A stretch of DNA of 59,668 nucleotides from Bacillus sp. ISL-51 (GTDB taxonomy: Bacteria > Bacillota > Bacilli > Bacillales > Bacillaceae). Position 1 is the stretch's first letter, and every line of letters starts with the position of its first letter. The stretch spans positions 1 to 59,668 of the forward strand of contig NZ_JAGGQB010000019.1 in the NCBI RefSeq assembly GCF_018613535.1, in the 5' to 3' direction. The translations under genes and the position numbers were made by a program. Positions 54,898-59,668 of the stretch are shown piece after piece. The notes under the pieces are model-generated. The model saw nothing but the letters and a program-made list of their open reading frames with translations. It did no database searches and was not told the origin of the DNA.

Positions 54898-57330
54898 TTA
54901 GTTCGTTTTAGCAGTTGTTTTTACGACAAATTCGCCGTCCTCAACATCAAGAACGATGTGCTGCCCTTTATCAATATTACCTCTGAGCAGCTCTTCTGAT
55001 AATCGGTCCTCCACATGCTTTTGAATCGCTCTTCTTAACGGGCGTGCGCCGTATTCCAAATCGACGCCCTCATCTGCTACTTTTGTTTTCGCAGCCTCTG
55101 TCAGCTCAATAGAGAGATCTTGTTCTTTCAAACGTTTTGTTAACTGATCAGACATAAGTGACACAATGTCTGTAAGATGTTTTTTCTCAAGGGAGTGGAA
55201 GACGATGATTTCGTCAATCCGGTTGATAAACTCCGGTCTGAAGGCGCGCTTCAGTTCTCCCATGACTTTGTCTTTCATGTCTTTATGGTTTTGCGTCTCA
55301 TCTTGGACGTTAAAGCCGACGTATTTGTTGCGTTTCAGCTCGCTCGCCCCGACGTTTGACGTCATAATGAGAATCGTATTGCGGAAATCAACGGTGCGCC
55401 CTTTTGAATCAGTCAGACGTCCGTCTTCAAGCACTTGCAGAAGAATGTTGAACACATCAGGATGCGCTTTTTCAATTTCATCAAGCAGCACGACAGAGTA
55501 AGGTTTTCTTCTCACTTTTTCTGTCAGCTGACCGCCTTCATCATAGCCGACATATCCCGGAGGAGAACCGACAAGGCGTGAAGTCGAGTGTTTCTCCATG
55601 TACTCGGACATATCCACTCTGATCATCGCTTCCTCATCACCGAAAATCGATTCCGCCAGCGCTCTCGCCAGCTCTGTTTTCCCTACGCCTGTAGGGCCTA
55701 AGAAGATAAATGAACCAATCGGGCGCTTGGGATCTTTCAGCCCCGCTCTGGCACGTCTGACGGCCTTCGCAACCGCTACAACGGCTTCATCTTGACCAAT
55801 GACGCGGGAATGAAGAATATTTTCCATATTCAGAAGCTTATCTGTTTCTGTTTGCGCAATTTTAGAAACCGGGACGCCGGTCCAGCTTGACACAACCATT
55901 GCGATATCTTCAACAGATACTTCAGAGTTTTCTTGGCCTTGTTTTTCTTTCCAGGTCTTCTTCGTATCTTCCACTTGTTCTCTCAGACGCTGCTCAGTAT
56001 CACGAAGCGAAGCAGCTTTTTCAAACTCTTGGCTTTGTACGGCAGCATCTTTCTCTTTCCGTACTTCATCAAGCTTCTGTTCAAGCTCTTTTAAATTCGG
56101 CGGTGTTGTGAAAGAACGGAGACGCACTTTCGAACCGGCCTCATCAATTAAATCGATTGCTTTATCCGGGAGGAAGCGGTCTGAAATATAACGGTCTGAC
56201 AATTTAACCGCCGCTTCAATCGCTTCATCTGTAATGGACACGCGGTGGTGCGCTTCATAACGGTCACGCAGGCCTTTCAGTATTTGAATGCTTTCATCTG
56301 CTGACGGCTGATCAACTTGGATCGGCTGGAACCGGCGCTCTAAAGCGGCATCTTTCTCAATGTATTTACGATATTCATCAAGCGTTGTCGCGCCGATGCA
56401 CTGAAGCTCGCCTCGCGCCAGTGAAGGTTTTAAGATGTTTGACGCATCAATTGCACCTTCTGCTCCGCCCGCTCCGATCAATGTATGAAGCTCGTCAATA
56501 AAGAGAATGATGTTTCCTGCCTGGCGGATTTCATCCATGACCTTCTTCAGGCGATCCTCGAACTCTCCGCGATATTTCGTGCCGGCTACAACTGTTCCCA
56601 TATCTAAGGTCATAACACGTTTATCGCGTAAAATTTCTGGAACTTCGTTATTAATGATTTGCTGTGCAAGTCCTTCAGCAATCGCTGTTTTACCGACTCC
56701 GGGCTCCCCGATCAGTACAGGGTTGTTTTTCGTTCTGCGGCTCAGCACTTCGATAACGCGCTGAATTTCTTTGCTGCGGCCAATAACCGGGTCAAGGCTG
56801 TCTTCCTTAGCAATCGCTGTTAAATCACGTGCTAAGCTGTCAAGTGTCGGAGTGTTCGCATTGCTGTTCGTACCTGCAGCAGATGATCCCGTTTCGTTGC
56901 TTCCGAGCAACTGAAGCACTTGCTGTCTTGCCTTGTTCAAGCTGACACCGAGATTATTCAGAACCCTTGCTGCCACGCCTTCACCTTCACGAATCAGTCC
57001 AAGCAGAATATGCTCTGTACCGACATAGGAATGACCCAGTTTTCTCGCTTCATCCATGCTTAGCTCAATGACCTTTTTTGCCCTTGGGGTATAATGAATG
57101 GTTTGAGACATTTCCTGTCCCCGTCCGATTAAGCTTTCTACTTCTTTTTGTATTTTATCTGAACCAAGCCCAAGTGCTTGGAGCGCTTTTGCCGCAATCC
57201 CTTCGCCTTCGCGAACCAAACCTAACAAAATATGTTCAGTACCGATATTGTTATGACCTAAGCGAAGTGCTTCTTCCTGTGCTAATGCCAATACCTTTTG
57301 CGCTCGCTCTGTAAATCTTCCAAACATCAT
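54898..57330 (-). CDS. clpC: ClpC, AAA+ unfoldase of the ClpCP protease
   Basis: ClpC unfolds proteins marked by McsB or delivered by adaptors and feeds them to ClpP. The 810-residue protein has two N-terminal repeats carrying Glu32 and Glu106, which bind phosphoarginine in B. subtilis, Walker A GEPGVGKT at 208-215, a UVR/M coiled-coil domain near 410-470, and a second AAA module with GPTGVGKT. Its start overlaps the mcsB stop by 4 bases. Confidence 0.98.
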   Translation of the reverse strand: MMFGRFTERAQKVLALAQEEALRLGHNNIGTEHILLGLVREGEGIAAKALQALGLGSDKIQKEVESLIGRGQEMSQTIHYTPRAKKVIELSMDEARKLGHSYVGTEHILLGLIREGEGVAARVLNNLGVSLNKARQQVLQLLGSNETGSSAAGTNSNANTPTLDSLARDLTAIAKEDSLDPVIGRSKEIQRVIEVLSRRTKNNPVLIGEPGVGKTAIAEGLAQQIINNEVPEILRDKRVMTLDMGTVVAGTKYRGEFEDRLKKVMDEIRQAGNIILFIDELHTLIGAGGAEGAIDASNILKPSLARGELQCIGATTLDEYRKYIEKDAALERRFQPIQVDQPSADESIQILKGLRDRYEAHHRVSITDEAIEAAVKLSDRYISDRFLPDKAIDLIDEAGSKVRLRSFTTPPNLKELEQKLDEVRKEKDAAVQSQEFEKAASLRDTEQRLREQVEDTKKTWKEKQGQENSEVSVEDIAMVVSSWTGVPVSKIAQTETDKLLNMENILHSRVIGQDEAVVAVAKAVRRARAGLKDPKRPIGSFIFLGPTGVGKTELARALAESIFGDEEAMIRVDMSEYMEKHSTSRLVGSPPGYVGYDEGGQLTEKVRRKPYSVVLLDEIEKAHPDVFNILLQVLEDGRLTDSKGRTVDFRNTILIMTSNVGASELKRNKYVGFNVQDETQNHKDMKDKVMGELKRAFRPEFINRIDEIIVFHSLEKKHLTDIVSLMSDQLTKRLKEQDLSIELTEAAKTKVADEGVDLEYGARPLRRAIQKHVEDRLSEELLRGNIDKGQHIVLDVEDGEFVVKTTAKTN

Positions 57331-58418
57331 ATCGAATCATCCTCCTGTCTATTTGCACTCGTTTCTAAATGCAGCCTTTCCCTGATTAGAGCCGCTCTTC
57401 TCACGTCTCTTTCGTTCGGCCGTAATGTACTGCCCGAATATTGCTGCAGAAAACCTGGCTGAGTCAAAATCATCAGTTCATTAAGTATATTGCTGGATAG
57501 GTCTTTAATGATACCCAAGTCTATCCCCAGCCGAACGTCAGAAAGGCATTTTGCCGTTTCCTTCGATTCAATCATCCGGCAGTTGGATAAAACTCCGTAT
57601 GATCTGAATACCTTATCCTCCAATTCAATCTTAGAAGTTTGATAAAGCGCTTCTCGGGCAGACCGTTCCTGCTCAATCAGTTGGGCAGCCACACTGTTCA
57701 AATCATCGACAATATCTTGTTCTGATTTTCCGAGTGTGATTTGATTTGAAATTTGAAAGATATTTCCTAATGCTTCGCTGCCTTCACCGTAAATTCCTCT
57801 TACAACCAAGCCTAATTGGTTAATTGCCGGTATAATTCGATTCATTTGCCTAGTTAACACAAGCGCAGGCAAATGCATCATGACCGAAGCCCTTAATCCC
57901 GTCCCTACATTTGTAGGACAGCTCGTTAAGTATCCTCTCTTTTCCCCAAAGGCGTAATCTACTTTCTCCTCAATCCAGTCATCGACCTGGTTTGCTGCCT
58001 TAATGGCATTGAGAAGCTGAAAACCGGGGAAGAGGCATTGAATTCTAATGTGGTCTTCTTCGTTTAACATGACGCTGACTTCTTCATTTTCAGACAGCAG
58101 ACAGCCGCCGAAGGGGGATTCGATTAAGTTCGGGCTGATAAGATGCTTTTCCACCAGCACCCGTTTTTCCAAAGGCTGTGCCTCACTCATTCTGATTAAA
58201 AGAAATTTACCGATATCGGGCAGTTCTTTTCCTGAAAAATGTTCCTCAAATTGCTCAATAATGGATGAGGCTTCTTCATTTGTATATCGGGCAGGAAACC
58301 TTATATTTTCAAAGTTTCGGGCCAACCGTATACGGCTGCTGAGTACAATGTCACTTTCAGGCCCCTTCTGCTTCATCCAACTGCTTAATGCGTCCTGAAT
58401 AAAATGCTGGAGCGACAT
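57327..58418 (-). CDS. mcsB: McsB, protein arginine kinase
   Basis: McsB phosphorylates arginine residues, tagging proteins for ClpCP, and inactivates CtsR. The 363-residue protein is of the phosphagen kinase family, with [26 protein letters not shown] and the essential Cys in [16 protein letters not shown]. The C-terminal RDVRRAALI forms the phosphoarginine pocket. Its ATG shares one base with the mcsA stop. Confidence 0.97.
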   Translation of the reverse strand: MSLQHFIQDALSSWMKQKGPESDIVLSSRIRLARNFENIRFPARYTNEEASSIIEQFEEHFSGKELPDIGKFLLIRMSEAQPLEKRVLVEKHLISPNLIESPFGGCLLSENEEVSVMLNEEDHIRIQCLFPGFQLLNAIKAANQVDDWIEEKVDYAFGEKRGYLTSCPTNVGTGLRASVMMHLPALVLTRQMNRIIPAINQLGLVVRGIYGEGSEALGNIFQISNQITLGKSEQDIVDDLNSVAAQLIEQERSAREALYQTSKIELEDKVFRSYGVLSNCRMIESKETAKCLSDVRLGIDLGIIKDLSSNILNELMILTQPGFLQQYSGSTLRPNERDVRRAALIRERLHLETSANRQEDDSI

Positions 58419-58984
58419 TACCCTTGTTCCTCCTCACTGTCCGTGCTTTTTAATTCATGCTCTAATGAACGGATCTGATCCCTTACTTGTGCGGCTTTTT
58501 CAAACTCTTCATGATGTATCAATGATTCGAGTTCCTTTTTCAACATTTCCATTTGCCGTCTCACATGAAGATTCCCGCCTATGCGTTTCGGAATTTTCCC
58601 TGCATGAACCGTATTTCCGCTGTGGACTTTACGCAATATCGGAGTAATTTGACTGTAGAATGTGTTATAACATTCCGCACAGCCGAACCGCCCTGTTTTT
58701 CTAAATTGCTGAAAGGTCATACCGCATTTTTTACAAGCTGAACCATGTTCTGAGTAGCTGAACATCTGGGATCCGGTATTTTGAAATGAAGACTCCATAT
58801 TCAGCAGTCCTGATAATAAATTATGAATTGAGAACCCTTGATTTCCACTTATTCCGTATGCATCATTGTTTTCTTTTGCACATTGTTCACAAATATGCAC
58901 TTCTTGTTTTTCTCCATTAACAACTTTCGTAAAGTGAAAAGTGGCTGGTCTCTCATTGCACTCTTGACAAATCAATCTTTTCAC
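58418..58984 (-). CDS. mcsA: McsA, zinc-binding activator of McsB
   Basis: McsA activates McsB and senses metal and redox stress. The 188-residue protein has four CxxC motifs: Cys6/9, Cys32/35, ACKKCGM and GCAECYN. A C-terminal UVR domain starts about residue 140 ([20 protein letters not shown]). It lies 4 bases after ctsR and is coupled to mcsB. It is about 3 residues longer than my memory of the B. subtilis protein. Confidence 0.96.
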   Translation of the reverse strand: MKRLICQECNERPATFHFTKVVNGEKQEVHICEQCAKENNDAYGISGNQGFSIHNLLSGLLNMESSFQNTGSQMFSYSEHGSACKKCGMTFQQFRKTGRFGCAECYNTFYSQITPILRKVHSGNTVHAGKIPKRIGGNLHVRRQMEMLKKELESLIHHEEFEKAAQVRDQIRSLEHELKSTDSEEEQG

Positions 58985-58988
58985 CCGC

Positions 58989-59453
58989 TTACTTTAGTTT
59001 TAAAGATGTCAGCATTGCTTTCATCATTCTGGCTCTCAGTTCATCCCGTTCCGGCAGATCAATATATAAAACTGAGCGATCCATTACACTCACCATCATT
59101 TTAGCTTCTCTTTCTGAAATAACCCCGTCCTCTAACAGCCTGAGAATAATGTCATCAGAGGCTGCCTGAGACAAATAGGTGTGAATCTGCGAAATAATAT
59201 TGTTGATGAGGACGACTTCGTTATTCATTTTAACTTTAATGATTCGAATATAACCGCCGCCTCCCCGTTTGCTTTCAACAATATATCCTCTTTCGCTTGT
59301 GAATCTGGTGTTGATGACATAATTAATTTGGGAAGGAACACACTGAAATTTATCCGCAATTTCACTGCGTTTGATCTCTAAAATTTCCCTGCCATTTTGA
59401 TCTAATACTTGCTTTAAGTACTGTTCAATGATGTCAGAAATATTATGTCCCAC
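58989..59453 (-). CDS. ctsR: CtsR, heat-sensing repressor of class III stress genes
   Basis: CtsR represses clp genes and its own operon, losing DNA binding when heated. The 154-residue protein has an N-terminal winged helix, with the heat-sensing tetraglycine loop at residues 64-67 in KRGGGGYIRI, and a helical C-terminal domain. GGAGGGGG precedes the ATG. Operators lie just upstream and overlap the promoter, so the operon is autoregulated. Confidence 0.98.
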   Translation of the reverse strand: MGHNISDIIEQYLKQVLDQNGREILEIKRSEIADKFQCVPSQINYVINTRFTSERGYIVESKRGGGGYIRIIKVKMNNEVVLINNIISQIHTYLSQAASDDIILRLLEDGVISEREAKMMVSVMDRSVLYIDLPERDELRARMMKAMLTSLKLK

Positions 59454-59469
59454 TCAACCCCCTCCTTTA

Positions 59470-59490
59470 TTGACTTTGACTATATTTGAC
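59470..59490 (-). promoter_or_regulatory. CtsR operator of the ctsR operon
   Basis: Three GTCAA(A)-type heptads occur in direct repeat on the minus strand (59470-59474, 59475-59480, 59485-59490), close to the CtsR consensus RGTCAAANANRGTCAAA. They lie just downstream of the -10, where binding would block initiation. Confidence 0.85.
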
Positions 59491-59499
59491 TTTAATCTT

Positions 59500-59528
59500 A
59501 CTATAAGGTGTTTCTCAAAATTTTTCAA
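59500..59528 (-). promoter_or_regulatory. Sigma-A promoter of the ctsR operon
   Basis: TTGAAA (59523-59528) and TATAGT (59500-59505) are 17 bases apart on the minus strand, directly before the CtsR heptads. Confidence 0.75.
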
Positions 59529-59549
59529 CTGTATCGCTCTATCTCTATT

Positions 59550-59577
59550 ATTTCCACTTTGCACAGGCATAAAACCT
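59550..59577 (-). promoter_or_regulatory. Candidate sigma-B promoter of the ctsR operon
   Basis: AGGTTTTA (59570-59577) and GGAAAT (59550-59555) are 14 bases apart on the minus strand. The -35 fits sigma-B and the -10 is 4 of 6. A sigma-B promoter is known for this operon in B. subtilis. Confidence 0.5.
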
Positions 59578-59643
59578 GCTTTTGCAAAATGAGCTTTGCG
59601 GCTTTCATATTATTATATAGCGAATGACCCATTTCTGTTGCAG

Positions 59644-59668
59644 AAAAAAACAAAAAAGGCAGCTCACA
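59644..59668 (-). terminator. Partial terminator of the gene upstream of the window
   Basis: The minus strand enters the window with GAGCTGCC followed by two U runs (TTTTTTG and TTTTTTTC), like the 3' arm and tail of a terminator cut by the window edge. In B. subtilis an rRNA operon precedes ctsR, which would fit. Confidence 0.45.

Overview
This window is the main ribosomal-protein and RNA-polymerase region of a Bacillus from the B. subtilis group. The evidence is near-identity of many proteins to those I remember from B. subtilis, sporulation genes (pdaB, kbaA, gerD, cwlD, sigH), AGGAGG-type ribosome binding sites, and a gene order matching the B. subtilis chromosome from ctsR to pdaB, shown here in reverse. 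One gene not recalled at this locus in B. subtilis 168, a DinB-family ORF at 4783-5256, and many small substitutions suggest a sister species such as the B. amyloliquefaciens/velezensis clade. That placement is an inference.

Layout from right to left, which is the direction of most transcription. The right edge holds the tail of an upstream terminator. The ctsR-mcsA-mcsB-clpC protein quality-control operon follows, with a sigma-A promoter, a candidate sigma-B promoter and CtsR operators. It continues into radA, disA, yacL and the isoprenoid genes ispD-ispF. Next is gltX, a cysteine T-box, cysE-cysS, then mrnC, rlmB and rae1. sigH, rpmGB, secE and nusG lead into rplK-rplA and rplJ-rplL (with L10 attenuator), ybxB, rpoB-rpoC, and ybxF-rpsL-rpsG-fusA-tufA. 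After ybaC comes the S10-spc-alpha cluster of about 15 kb, from rpsJ at 25.5 kb to rplQ at 10.6 kb. It has two tandem promoters in front and a terminator behind, and carries secY, adk, map, infA and rpoA among the ribosomal-protein genes. The ECF transporter module ecfA1-ecfA2-ecfT with truA follows, then rplM-rpsI behind an L13 leader. The left end (ybaJ, DinB-like gene, ybaK, cwlD, salA, gerD, kbaA, pdaB) mixes strands and concerns spore cortex, germination and sporulation signalling. At the extreme left, two promoter-like sites point out of the window and look like tandem rRNA-operon promoters.

The genes make most of the translation machinery, the core RNA polymerase, the Sec channel and their elongation and initiation factors. 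Expression is set by many cis elements visible here: 17-bp-spaced sigma-A promoters, ribosomal-protein leaders (L13, L10, a paired motif before rplK and rplA that may bind L1), a T-box, and intrinsic terminators.

I found no CRISPR array, insertion sequence, prophage, tRNA gene or full rRNA gene, and no evidence of a new multi-gene system. The observations most worth checking are a decayed KOW-domain gene between map and infA, the paired rplK/rplA leader motif, the tandem terminator-like hairpins and distant Shine-Dalgarno of nusG, and a candidate sigma-B promoter before yacL.
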